Source: Pelagilacustribacter hypolimneticus (GTDB lineage: Bacteria; Pseudomonadota; Alphaproteobacteria; Pelagibacterales; Pelagibacteraceae). From it: DNA of 8,417 bases. The stretch's first letter is position 1. Each line of letters starts with the position of its first letter. The DNA is taken from assembly GCA_965235125.1 (NCBI GenBank), contig CBDDXH010000047.1:1-8417 (forward strand), read 5' to 3'. The position numbers were made by a program, and so were the translations under genes. Below the pieces are notes generated by a model that was given only the letters and a program-made list of their open reading frames with translations, was not told the origin of the DNA and did no database searches. Positions 1-6,662 of this stretch are shown here, in pieces.

Positions 1-354
1 GCATGGCATATAAAAACTAATTTAAATTTAAAATTGATGAAAAAAGCTACAAACTTATTAAAAGGTAAAAAGGATTTCTCAACTTTTAGGTCTTCATCCT
101 GTAATGCTAAATCACCTATTAAAACCCTGGATGAAGCTAAAGTAAAAAAATTAGGTGATAAAATAATAATAATATTTAAATCAAAATCATTTTTACAGCA
201 GCAAGTTAGATCGATGGTTGGATGTTTAAAATATGTCGGAGAAGATAAATGGAACTTAAAAAAATTTAGAACTATTATTAAATCAAAAAAAAGAGCTAAT
301 TGTGCTCCACCAGCGCCAGCGCATGGCTTGTACTTGTCTAAAGTCTCTTATTAA
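1..354 (+). CDS. truA: tRNA pseudouridine(38-40) synthase TruA, C-terminal part (5' end outside window)
   Basis: The frame is open from base 1 (first residues A-W-H-I-K) to a TAA at 352-354, giving 117 residues of a protein that is usually about 245-265 long, so only the C-terminal half is present. TruA isomerises uridines 38-40 of the tRNA anticodon arm to pseudouridine in the cytoplasm. Family signatures seen here are KKDFSTFRSSSC followed by AKSPIKTLD, then FLQQQVRSMVG with the conserved Arg of the TruA core, a VGEDKW segment, and the terminal GLYLSKVSY strand. The catalytic Asp lies upstream of the window and cannot be checked. The ATG at 34 is internal and not the start. The gene converges on a glycosyltransferase gene with 7 bases between the stop codons. 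truA next to dapE is a common alphaproteobacterial arrangement; here the two are separated by that glycosyltransferase. The identification is firm. Confidence 0.95.
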   Translation, partial: AWHIKTNLNLKLMKKATNLLKGKKDFSTFRSSSCNAKSPIKTLDEAKVKKLGDKIIIIFKSKSFLQQQVRSMVGCLKYVGEDKWNLKKFRTIIKSKKRANCAPPAPAHGLYLSKVSY

Positions 355-361
355 TATTTTA

Positions 362-1126
362 TTATCTAAAACCATATTTTTTTATTGAATTGAATGAAAT
401 AGAGAATATAGAAATTAAATTCTCTAAAATACTTAATTGATTTAAATTTTTATTAATTTTCCAAACCCAATATAAGTTCTTTAAACGACTACTTTGAAGG
501 GAATTTTTTCTTATTTGATATTCAGTTAAGCAATCCGGATAACAATATGCATAATCAATTTTTTTTAGTAATTGGCATTTGTAATAGTAATCTTCACAAA
601 TTTCAGTATTTGGAAATTTTATATTTTTTGAAATAGATCTTTTTATAATCATTGTACTTGTAGCTATAGAAGTGTTTTTAATAAAAGATTTATAATTAAA
701 TTTGTTAGGTACAAAAATAGTATTTTGTATTGGATTATTTACCTTAAACGTTTTGTAATGAGTATATGTAAAAAAATAATTATTTTTTTTCATAAAATTG
801 ATTTGAAGTTTTAATTTATTTTTTTTCCACAAATCATCAGAATCTATAAAGGCTATATATTCTGACTTAGACTTTTTAATTGCTAAATTTCTGCAATAAG
901 CTGTACCTTTATTTTTTGATAGAAAAAAAATTTTAATTTTTTTTTTTTTATATTTGGATAAAATATTTTTTGTAATTTTATCTGAATTATCATCAATTAT
1001 AATTAGTTCCCAATTTTTATGAGATTGATTTATAATAGATTGAATCGTTTCTTGAATGGTCCGAGAGCTATTATAATTAGGTAATATTATTGATACTTTG
1101 GATTCTTTTTTATTGATCAGTCTCAC
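362..1126 (-). CDS. Family 2 glycosyltransferase (GT-A fold, TuaG/WcaA-like)
   Basis: The 254-residue protein has the layout of a short, complete GT2 enzyme. VSIILPNYN (residues 11-19) is the first nucleotide-binding strand, with Asp45-Asp46 in LIIIDDNS. The metal-binding DXD-type motif is IDSDD (94-98). TSIATSTMIIKR (152-163) and CEDYYYKCQLL (177-187, Glu178-Asp179 probably the acceptor-side acid/base) follow the usual order. The C-terminal YQIRKNSLQSSRL and the amphipathic tail resemble TuaG-type transferases. It probably moves a sugar from a nucleotide-sugar donor onto a cell-surface glycan at the cytoplasmic membrane face; donor and acceptor cannot be told from sequence. The start is GTG at 1126-1124, overlapping the dapE stop by four bases (GTGA), which suggests translational coupling; I see no Shine-Dalgarno site. 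It is the last gene of the minus-strand block and the only one outside housekeeping metabolism. It is even richer in Lys/Asn/Ile than its neighbours and contains a 13-A coding run. Confidence 0.85.
   Translation of the reverse strand: MRLINKKESKVSIILPNYNSSRTIQETIQSIINQSHKNWELIIIDDNSDKITKNILSKYKKKKIKIFFLSKNKGTAYCRNLAIKKSKSEYIAFIDSDDLWKKNKLKLQINFMKKNNYFFTYTHYKTFKVNNPIQNTIFVPNKFNYKSFIKNTSIATSTMIIKRSISKNIKFPNTEICEDYYYKCQLLKKIDYAYCYPDCLTEYQIRKNSLQSSRLKNLYWVWKINKNLNQLSILENLISIFSISFNSIKKYGFR
937..949. repeat. 13-base poly-T/poly-A homopolymer inside the glycosyltransferase gene
   Basis: An uninterrupted run of 13 T on the plus strand (13 A in the coding strand) encodes four lysines and the first base of the next Ile codon, around residues 60-64 of the glycosyltransferase. 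A run this long is prone to polymerase slippage, which would shift the frame between the donor-binding Asp pair and the DXD motif. Other long runs in the window, such as ten T at 7472-7481 in the VTT-domain gene, are shorter. Confidence 0.9.
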
Positions 1127-2280
1127 TTAAAATATTCAATCAAAATATTTTGATAAATTTTTGTTAATTTTTTTAAATCTGATATAGAAACACATTCGTC
1201 AACTCTATGCATTGTTTTATTTACCAAGCCAAATTCAAGACAGGGAGCAATTTTTTTTATAAATCTTGCATCCGATGTTCCACCGGTTGTTGAAAAAATA
1301 GGATTAATTTTAGTAATTTTTTTAATTATTTTCTTAGCCATATAAATAGTTGATCCTGGCTTAGTTAAAAAAGATTCTCCTGTAACCAAAAAATTTAATT
1401 TATATTTAGTTCTATTTTTTTTACATATTGATTTAATCACAGAGGTTATTCTTTTTTTTAAACTTACAGATGTGTGGTAGTTATTGTATCTAATATTAAA
1501 TTGAGTTTTTGCTCTAGCTGGAATAACATTGTGGGCTTGGTTATCTACGTTTATAGCTGTAAATTCTAAATTCGAAGATTGAAAATGTTTATTTCCTTTA
1601 TCTAAAGGTTTTTCTTTAAGTTTATTGCATATAGCAATTAAAGTATTTATAGGATTTTTTGAGAGATGCGGATAAGCAACATGACCTTGACTACCTAGTA
1701 TCTCTAACATACATGATAGACTGCCTCTTCTGCCAATCTTAATCATTTCTCCTAATTTTGTTGGGTTTGTTGGTTCTCCAACAATACAAAAATTAATTTT
1801 TTCTTTTTTTTTAATTAAATAATCTACTACTTTTTTAGTACCATTAACTGCCTGGCCTTCTTCATCTCCTGTAATTAAAAAACTAATAGATCCATTTATT
1901 TTTTTATTAGTTTTTAAAAAATTGCTGACAGCGGCTATAAAACAGGCAATTGAACTTTTCATATCATTAGCGCCTCTACCAATTAAATGTTTGTTTTTGA
2001 CTATCGGCTTAAAGGGATTAACCGTCCAATCATTTAAATTACCCGGAGGCACAACATCTGTATGACCTGCGTAGCAAAAATTAGGTTGTTTGTTTCCTAG
2101 TCTCGCATAGAGATTTTTAATTGGTGGATTTTTTTTATCTTTAAATTCTAAAATTTTACAACTGAATTTTAATTGTTTAAGTTTTTTTGCTATATAATTT
2201 ATTGCTCCAGCATCAATAGGTGTTACACTTGGGAAACTTATAAGATCTTTAGATAACTGTAGCTCGTCAAAATTTTTCAT
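1123..2280 (-). CDS. dapE: Succinyl-diaminopimelate desuccinylase DapE
   Basis: DapE hydrolyses N-succinyl-LL-2,6-diaminopimelate to LL-diaminopimelate and succinate, in the succinylase branch of lysine and peptidoglycan precursor synthesis. It is a cytoplasmic M20-family enzyme with two zinc ions. At 385 residues it is of normal length (about 375-390). All expected ligand positions are visible: His73 and Asp75 in AGHTDVV, bridging Asp106 in GRGANDMKSS, catalytic Glu140 and ligand Glu141 in TGDEEG, Glu169 in VGEPT, and His358 in NKTMHR. GRRGSLSCMLEILGSQGHVAYP (start at residue 183) opens the lid/dimerisation domain, and STTGGTSDARF (330-340) is the usual substrate loop. The ATG at 2280-2278 shares its A with the dapD stop (TAATG), and a weak AAGAGA lies just upstream; the 3' end overlaps the glycosyltransferase by four bases. 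This is a confident call, and dapD immediately upstream supports it. Confidence 0.97.
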   Translation of the reverse strand: MKNFDELQLSKDLISFPSVTPIDAGAINYIAKKLKQLKFSCKILEFKDKKNPPIKNLYARLGNKQPNFCYAGHTDVVPPGNLNDWTVNPFKPIVKNKHLIGRGANDMKSSIACFIAAVSNFLKTNKKINGSISFLITGDEEGQAVNGTKKVVDYLIKKKEKINFCIVGEPTNPTKLGEMIKIGRRGSLSCMLEILGSQGHVAYPHLSKNPINTLIAICNKLKEKPLDKGNKHFQSSNLEFTAINVDNQAHNVIPARAKTQFNIRYNNYHTSVSLKKRITSVIKSICKKNRTKYKLNFLVTGESFLTKPGSTIYMAKKIIKKITKINPIFSTTGGTSDARFIKKIAPCLEFGLVNKTMHRVDECVSISDLKKLTKIYQNILIEYFK

Positions 2281-3116
2281 TAATCTCTTAGCAAATCATT
2301 AATTGAAGTTTTACTTCTAGTTTTTTCATCAACTTGTTTGATTATAACTGCACAATTTAATGATGGTGCGTTAGGATTCTTTTTATCAGGTAGTGATCCT
2401 GGCACAACAACGGAGTAAGGAGGGATTTTACCATAAGTAATGTCTCCAGTATGTCTATTAACAATTTTTGTAGATTGACCGATATACATTCCCATACTAA
2501 TTACAGACCCTTCTCCAACAATTACTCCTTCTACAACTTCTGACATGGCTCCAAGAAAAACATTATCTTCAATAATTGTTGGCAAAGCTTGAGCTGGCTC
2601 TAAGACCCCACCTATACCGGATCCAGCTGATATATGACAGTTTTTACCAATCTGACTGCAGCTGCCCGCTCTTGAAAAAGTGTCCATCATTGTTCCCTCA
2701 TCGATATAAGCACCAATATTTACAAAGCATGGCATGAGTACAACATTTTTTCCTATAAAGGATCCTTTGCGAACTGGAGAATTTGGAACCATTCTAAATC
2801 CAGCTTTGATATGATCTTCTTTAGTCCAGCCTGCTGTTTTACCTTTTAATAAATGAGATTTGTCATACCAGGTGCTATAAGGACCACTCAAAGTGTCCAT
2901 TTCGTAAACTCTAAAACTTAACATTATCGCTTTTTTTAAATACTGATGAGTAATCCAGCTACCATTAATTTTTTCAGCAACCCTTACTTTTCCCGAGTCC
3001 AAATTTTTGATTGATTCATTAATTGCATCAATAATTTTTTGATCTGAATTTTTATTAATCTGCTCTTTTTTATTCCAAGCTTCTTCTATTATTTTTTCAA
3101 TTTCTTTATTATTCAT
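2280..3116 (-). CDS. dapD: Tetrahydrodipicolinate N-succinyltransferase DapD
   Basis: DapD transfers succinyl from succinyl-CoA to 2,3,4,5-tetrahydropyridine-2,6-dicarboxylate, opening the succinylase route to diaminopimelate; the enzyme is a cytoplasmic trimer. The 278 residues match the family (274 in E. coli). The N-terminal helical domain (about 1-100) ends near GFRMVPNSPVRKGSFIGKN. A left-handed beta-helix of hexapeptide repeats follows (about 115-240), with NIGAYIDEGTMMDT, GSGIGGVLEP, IIEDNVFLGA and GSVISMGMYIGQSTKI, then a C-terminal CoA-end segment, NCAVIIKQVDEKTR. Aligned by eye to E. coli DapD, active-site Asp141 and Glu189 correspond to Asp145 and Glu193 and are present. Two nearby positions are unusual: Met191 where GARSEVVEG normally has Arg, and Phe147-Ser-Arg149 where DTWATVGSC is typical. 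The ATG at 3116 lies inside the end of the upstream phosphatase gene (8-base overlap), and dapE follows directly. Confidence 0.97.
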   Translation of the reverse strand: MNNKEIEKIIEEAWNKKEQINKNSDQKIIDAINESIKNLDSGKVRVAEKINGSWITHQYLKKAIMLSFRVYEMDTLSGPYSTWYDKSHLLKGKTAGWTKEDHIKAGFRMVPNSPVRKGSFIGKNVVLMPCFVNIGAYIDEGTMMDTFSRAGSCSQIGKNCHISAGSGIGGVLEPAQALPTIIEDNVFLGAMSEVVEGVIVGEGSVISMGMYIGQSTKIVNRHTGDITYGKIPPYSVVVPGSLPDKKNPNAPSLNCAVIIKQVDEKTRSKTSINDLLRD

Positions 3117-3768
3117 TTATTTTACTTAAAAAGTCTGACAAATTATCTGTTTTATAATCAATAAAATCCTCATTAGAAAACTCTGCCGCCCAAGGTTCGT
3201 CATTTTTAATCCAGACTGTTTTCATCCCTAGTTCATGTGCAGGTTTTAAATTTCTAGCTATATCTTCTATGAATATACAATAATCCGGTTCTATTCCATA
3301 TTTTTGAATAATTTTTTTGTAAGGCTCGATTGAAGGTTTGGGTATAAAGTCTGAATCAATTATATCAAATACGCCATCAAAAAGATTTTCAATACCTATT
3401 CTTTTAGTAACATTACTTGCATGAGCTTTAGATCCATTGGTAAATATATACTTTTTGCCCATTAATTTAGTTAATTCATTTTGCAGATTTAAATCTTTTT
3501 TAAGAAAATTTAAATCCACGTCATGGACATATTGAAGGAACTCTTCAGCATTTATGTTATGATTTTTAATCATTCCATTAAGCGTTGTATGATATTCTTG
3601 AAAATAATTTTTTTGAATTTTTTTTGCTTCTTCTAAATTTACATTTAGTTTTTTAGATATAAAAAAAGACATTTTTTTATCTACCTGGTTAAATACTTTA
3701 GTATCACCAGAATAAAGTGTGTTATCTAAATCAAATAGCCAGTATTTTATTTTTTTTAATTCTTTCAT
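3109..3768 (-). CDS. HAD-superfamily phosphatase, pyrimidine 5'-nucleotidase (SDT1/Pyr-5-nucleotidase) type
   Basis: The protein is 219 residues with a complete HAD hydrolase core. Motif I is WLFDLDNTLY, with nucleophile Asp13 and acid/base Asp15. A helical C1-type cap follows at about 20-95. Motif II is IFTNGS (Thr110), motif III the Lys in IPKP (Lys144), and motif IV FIEDIARNL (Glu168, Asp169). The DNTLY start and the TNGS/EDIARNL pattern are those of the SDT1-like family annotated as pyrimidine 5'-nucleotidases, which dephosphorylate UMP/CMP-type nucleotides or modified pyrimidine nucleotides in the cytoplasm. Its true substrate cannot be read from sequence. It sits between argB and dapD, a position I recall as conserved in many alphaproteobacteria, with four bases of overlap to argB (ATGA) and eight to dapD. 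The family call is strong; the substrate is tentative. Confidence 0.88.
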   Translation of the reverse strand: MKELKKIKYWLFDLDNTLYSGDTKVFNQVDKKMSFFISKKLNVNLEEAKKIQKNYFQEYHTTLNGMIKNHNINAEEFLQYVHDVDLNFLKKDLNLQNELTKLMGKKYIFTNGSKAHASNVTKRIGIENLFDGVFDIIDSDFIPKPSIEPYKKIIQKYGIEPDYCIFIEDIARNLKPAHELGMKTVWIKNDEPWAAEFSNEDFIDYKTDNLSDFLSKINE

Positions 3769-4637
3769 TTTCTAATAAGAGTACCAGCTCCTTCGTCAGA
3801 AAATATTTCATAAAGAATAGAATGAAGTTTTCTTCCATCAATAATTACTACACCTCTTACTCCATTTTCAATAGCATCTATCGAATTTAAAACCTTTGGA
3901 ATCATACCGCCTTGTACTATTTTTTTATCAATTAAATTTTTTGCATCACTCGGTTTAATTTCATTAATTAGTTTTTTATTTTCGTCATAAACACCTTCAA
4001 CATCGGTCATAAGAAGCAGTCTTCGAGATTTTAAACTTTTTGCTACGGCCGCCGCCGCAGTATCTGCATTAATATTATATTTTTGACCATTATCATCTTT
4101 ACCCATAGGCGATAAAACAGGTATAATATTTTTTTCGATAATAGCTTGAATTTTTTCATTAAGTATTTTTTTCGGTTTTCCCACAAAACCAAGAGCTTTG
4201 CTTTCTTGTTCCACAATAATAACGTTATTTGTATTGACATTTAAACCTTCAGCTTTGCAATTTTTTTTATCTAATTTTTCAATAATTTCAGAATTAAAAT
4301 CTACTAAAGCTCTTTCAACTACCTCCATAGTTTGTTTGTCAGTAACTCTTAGTCCGTTTATAAATTGACTTTCTATATTTAATTTTTCTAATTCTGATTT
4401 TATTTTTGGTCCACCTCCGTGAACAATTATAACTTTTAGATCTAATTTATGAAGTACAGATATATCTTCTATAAATTTATCAAATAAATCTGGGTCTATT
4501 AAAACCTTTCCACCACACTTTATAACTATTTTTTCTTTTTTATATTTATTTGCATATTTAGAAACCAAAGAAATATTTGGTGCATTTTTTGGCCAAAATG
4601 ATCTCAAATTTTCTAAATATTCTTCTTTAGAGCTCAT
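3765..4637 (-). CDS. argB: Acetylglutamate kinase ArgB, arginine-sensitive type
   Basis: ArgB phosphorylates N-acetyl-L-glutamate with ATP, the second step of arginine synthesis, in the cytoplasm. The 290 residues contain the amino-acid kinase signatures in order: VIKCGGK (38-44, phosphate-binding Lys), VHGGGPKI (72-79), GLRVTD (95-100, acetylglutamate-binding Arg), YNINADTAAAAVAK (187-200), LLLMTDVEGVYD (207-218, nucleotide site) and GGMIPK (243-248). It is longer than the arginine-insensitive E. coli enzyme (258). It carries the N-terminal helix segment (about 5-33, including LRSFWPKNAP) and the C-terminal HSILYEIFSDEGAGTLI region that in Pseudomonas and Thermotoga form the arginine site and the hexamer interface, so feedback inhibition by arginine is likely (inference). 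The ATG at 4637 directly abuts the yidC TAG stop with no gap and no clear Shine-Dalgarno site; the 3' end overlaps the phosphatase by four bases. Confidence 0.96.
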   Translation of the reverse strand: MSSKEEYLENLRSFWPKNAPNISLVSKYANKYKKEKIVIKCGGKVLIDPDLFDKFIEDISVLHKLDLKVIIVHGGGPKIKSELEKLNIESQFINGLRVTDKQTMEVVERALVDFNSEIIEKLDKKNCKAEGLNVNTNNVIIVEQESKALGFVGKPKKILNEKIQAIIEKNIIPVLSPMGKDDNGQKYNINADTAAAAVAKSLKSRRLLLMTDVEGVYDENKKLINEIKPSDAKNLIDKKIVQGGMIPKVLNSIDAIENGVRGVVIIDGRKLHSILYEIFSDEGAGTLIRK

Positions 4638-6332
4638 CTAAATTGTTTTAACTTTTGTACTTCTCATAATGAACCATTGTTGAGCAATAGTTAGCACGTT
4701 ATTAATAGTCCAATACAAAACTAACCCTGAAGGGAAAGGAGCTAGTATTACGGTTAAGAATATTGGTAAGAACATAAAGATTTTAGCTTGTAAGGGATCG
4801 GTTGGTGCTGGATTCAATTTTTGTTGAATGAACATCGTTACACCCATTAGTATGGGCCAAATACCAATAATTAAGAAATTTGGCGGACCCCAAGGTATTA
4901 AACCAAAAAGATTAAATATAGACGTAGGGTCTTGAGCAGATAAATCTTTTATCCAACCAAAAAATGGTTGATGTCGCATTTCTAAAGAAATGAAAAGCAT
5001 CTTGTAAATTGCAAAAAAGAATGGAATTTGTATCAAGATAGGCAAACAACCTGAAGCAGGATTAATTTGTTCTTTTTTGTATAAAGCCATGATTGCTTGT
5101 TGAAATTTAACCCTATCCTCTTTGTGTAGATCTTTTAGTCTAGTCATCTCCGGCTGTAAGGCTTTCATTTTTGCCATTGATTTAAAGGAATAGTTTGCAA
5201 GAGGAAAAAAGATTAATCTTATGATTACTGTAATAATAATAATAGAAATTCCAAAATTACCAGTTAACTCGAAGAAGTAATTAGCTATAAAAAATAATGG
5301 TTTTGTAAAAAAGTAAAACCAACCCCAGTCAATAATTAAATCTAATTTATCTATTTTTTCATTTACTGCATACGTATCAATAGTTTTAACTTCTTTAGCT
5401 GCCACAAATACTTTTACTTCACTATTAATTTTTGAAGAAGGTTCAATAGTTTTTGGTTTATTTAATAAAAAATTAGCCTTGTACGCATCTTGATATAAAA
5501 AAGTTGATTTAAAACTTTCTCCAGATTCAGGAACAAGTACTGTCATCCAGTATTTATCAGTTATTCCAATCCAACCTTTATTAGCTTCTCTTGTTATTTT
5601 TTTCTCTTCTATATCTTTATAAGCATCTTCTTTTAGTTCATCATTAAAAACTCCAATAAATCCTTCATGTAGAATAAAAAAACCTTGTAAATCTTTTGGT
5701 TTGTTATTTCTTGTTATTTGAGCATATGGATATAATTCAATTTTTTCAGATGATTTATTATCGACTTCTTGAACAATTTTAAAAAGATAATTATCGTCAA
5801 GAGTAATTTTTTTTCTAAAAATGATATTAGAACCATTATTCCATTCTAAAATAATTAGATTTTTATTTGATTGGACTTTGTTGTCTACTATATTCCATAC
5901 ACTTTTGTTTGTTGGAACTTTAATTTTATCACCAATACTTGCCCAACCAGATTCAATAAAATATCCCTCATCTGTTTCTTTAGGGTTTAAAAATGTTACA
6001 TTTTTAATAGATTTAAGATCTTCTCGGTAATTTTTAAATGATAAATCATCAATTATAGCTCCATCAAGAGAGATAGATCCTTTAATTTTATTATTTTCTA
6101 ATAAAATACGATTAGTTTTTTTTATTGATTCTTCTCTTGAAATTTTTTGCTCTATTTTTGACTCGTTTATATTCGGAACAAGACCATTATTTAATTCTTT
6201 ATTATTTGGCTTTTGATTTTCAACTATTTCAGTTTGATTTTTATTAGACTTAGGAGGATCAACAAAAGCTGACCAAAAAAGTAATACAGACATAGATAAA
6301 GCCACCGCGATAAAAACATTCTTATTGTCCAT
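4638..6332 (-). CDS. yidC: Membrane protein insertase YidC
   Basis: YidC/Oxa1-family insertase of the inner membrane, which inserts and folds membrane proteins alone or with SecYEG. At 564 residues it has the Gram-negative architecture. The N-terminal signal anchor is at about 6-24 (VFIAVALSMSVLLFW). A Lys/Asn-rich linker is followed by the large periplasmic P1 domain (about 75-325). The conserved five-helix core includes WGWFYFFTKPLFF (336-348), GISIIIITVIIRLIFFPL (361-378) with Arg372 as the hydrophilic-groove arginine, a cytoplasmic helical hairpin rich in charged residues (about 385-420), NPASGCLPILIQIPFFFAIY (424-443), a helix near 484-503, and LPIFLTVILAPFPSGLVLYW (522-541). The C-terminus is short and basic. 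The ATG at 6332 directly follows the yidD TAA; argB follows without a gap. In relatives a GTPase gene (engB) often separates yidC from argB; none is present here. Confidence 0.97.
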   Translation of the reverse strand: MDNKNVFIAVALSMSVLLFWSAFVDPPKSNKNQTEIVENQKPNNKELNNGLVPNINESKIEQKISREESIKKTNRILLENNKIKGSISLDGAIIDDLSFKNYREDLKSIKNVTFLNPKETDEGYFIESGWASIGDKIKVPTNKSVWNIVDNKVQSNKNLIILEWNNGSNIIFRKKITLDDNYLFKIVQEVDNKSSEKIELYPYAQITRNNKPKDLQGFFILHEGFIGVFNDELKEDAYKDIEEKKITREANKGWIGITDKYWMTVLVPESGESFKSTFLYQDAYKANFLLNKPKTIEPSSKINSEVKVFVAAKEVKTIDTYAVNEKIDKLDLIIDWGWFYFFTKPLFFIANYFFELTGNFGISIIIITVIIRLIFFPLANYSFKSMAKMKALQPEMTRLKDLHKEDRVKFQQAIMALYKKEQINPASGCLPILIQIPFFFAIYKMLFISLEMRHQPFFGWIKDLSAQDPTSIFNLFGLIPWGPPNFLIIGIWPILMGVTMFIQQKLNPAPTDPLQAKIFMFLPIFLTVILAPFPSGLVLYWTINNVLTIAQQWFIMRSTKVKTI

Positions 6333-6662
6333 TTAATTTAATTCTTTCGATTTAAGATTTTTTTCTGGAACTAAGTCTATTCCATCCCCAGCACCTAAAA
6401 TCTTAATAGGATGACATTTTGAAATTCTTTTTAAAGTATAAAAACCACCTTTTATTAAACCATGTTTTTTTAGTGATTCTTGGCAGTACTCCGAGCAAGT
6501 GGGTAAAAATCTACATTTGATACCAAGCAAGGGTGATATAAAAAAATTATAAAATTTAATTAAATATAAAATTAAAAAAATTAAACAATTTTCAATAACA
6601 ACGCTAAAATTTTTCAAAACTTTTTTGCATTGCTGAAAATAATATTTTATGATTTTTTTCAT
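6333..6662 (-). CDS. yidD: Membrane protein insertion efficiency factor YidD
   Basis: YidD is a small membrane-associated protein that helps YidC-dependent insertion. The hallmark block is FISPLLG-x3-CRFLPTCSEY (start near residue 41 from this ATG), followed by HGLIKGGFYTLKRISKCHP and a C-terminal GIDLVPEK, with all three conserved cysteines. Family members are usually about 70-90 residues. From the ATG at 6662 this one has 109, with about 30 extra N-terminal residues encoded mostly by DNA shared with rnpA. I prefer this ATG. A TTG at 6680 in the same frame would give 115 residues and a 77-base overlap with rnpA, and a TTG at 6617 would give a more usual length with only 14 bases of overlap; no site has a good Shine-Dalgarno. 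The segment before the cysteine block is hydrophobic and probably amphipathic. The yidC ATG follows the TAA directly, fitting the functional pairing. Confidence 0.92.
   Translation of the reverse strand: MKKIIKYYFQQCKKVLKNFSVVIENCLIFLILYLIKFYNFFISPLLGIKCRFLPTCSEYCQESLKKHGLIKGGFYTLKRISKCHPIKILGAGDGIDLVPEKNLKSKELN

Noticed and set aside
34..354. ATG at 34 as the start of a separate small gene
   Set aside because: The same frame is open to base 1 and the residues before it continue the TruA alignment, so this is an internal Met of a gene cut by the window edge.
355..361. Terminator between the convergent truA and glycosyltransferase genes
   Set aside because: Only 7 AT-rich bases separate the stops, and I could find no GC-rich hairpin with a U tract on either strand nearby.
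823..831. TTTTCCACA, one mismatch from a DnaA box, in a window containing rpmH, which sits near the origin in many bacteria
   Set aside because: It is a single site inside the glycosyltransferase coding sequence; there is no cluster of boxes, no dnaA gene and no AT-rich non-coding origin region.
937..949. T-run as an intrinsic terminator
   Set aside because: It lies in the middle of a coding sequence without a preceding stem-loop.
3100..3130. Lysine riboswitch or other leader before dapD
   Set aside because: dapD starts inside the preceding gene, leaving no room for a leader, and no structured conserved motif is visible.
4043..4240. 65-codon open frame on the minus strand
   Set aside because: It lies wholly inside argB in another frame, its product has no recognisable motif, and argB is intact.
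5821..6030. 69-codon open frame on the plus strand
   Set aside because: It is antisense inside yidC and has no family features; the yidC frame explains the DNA.
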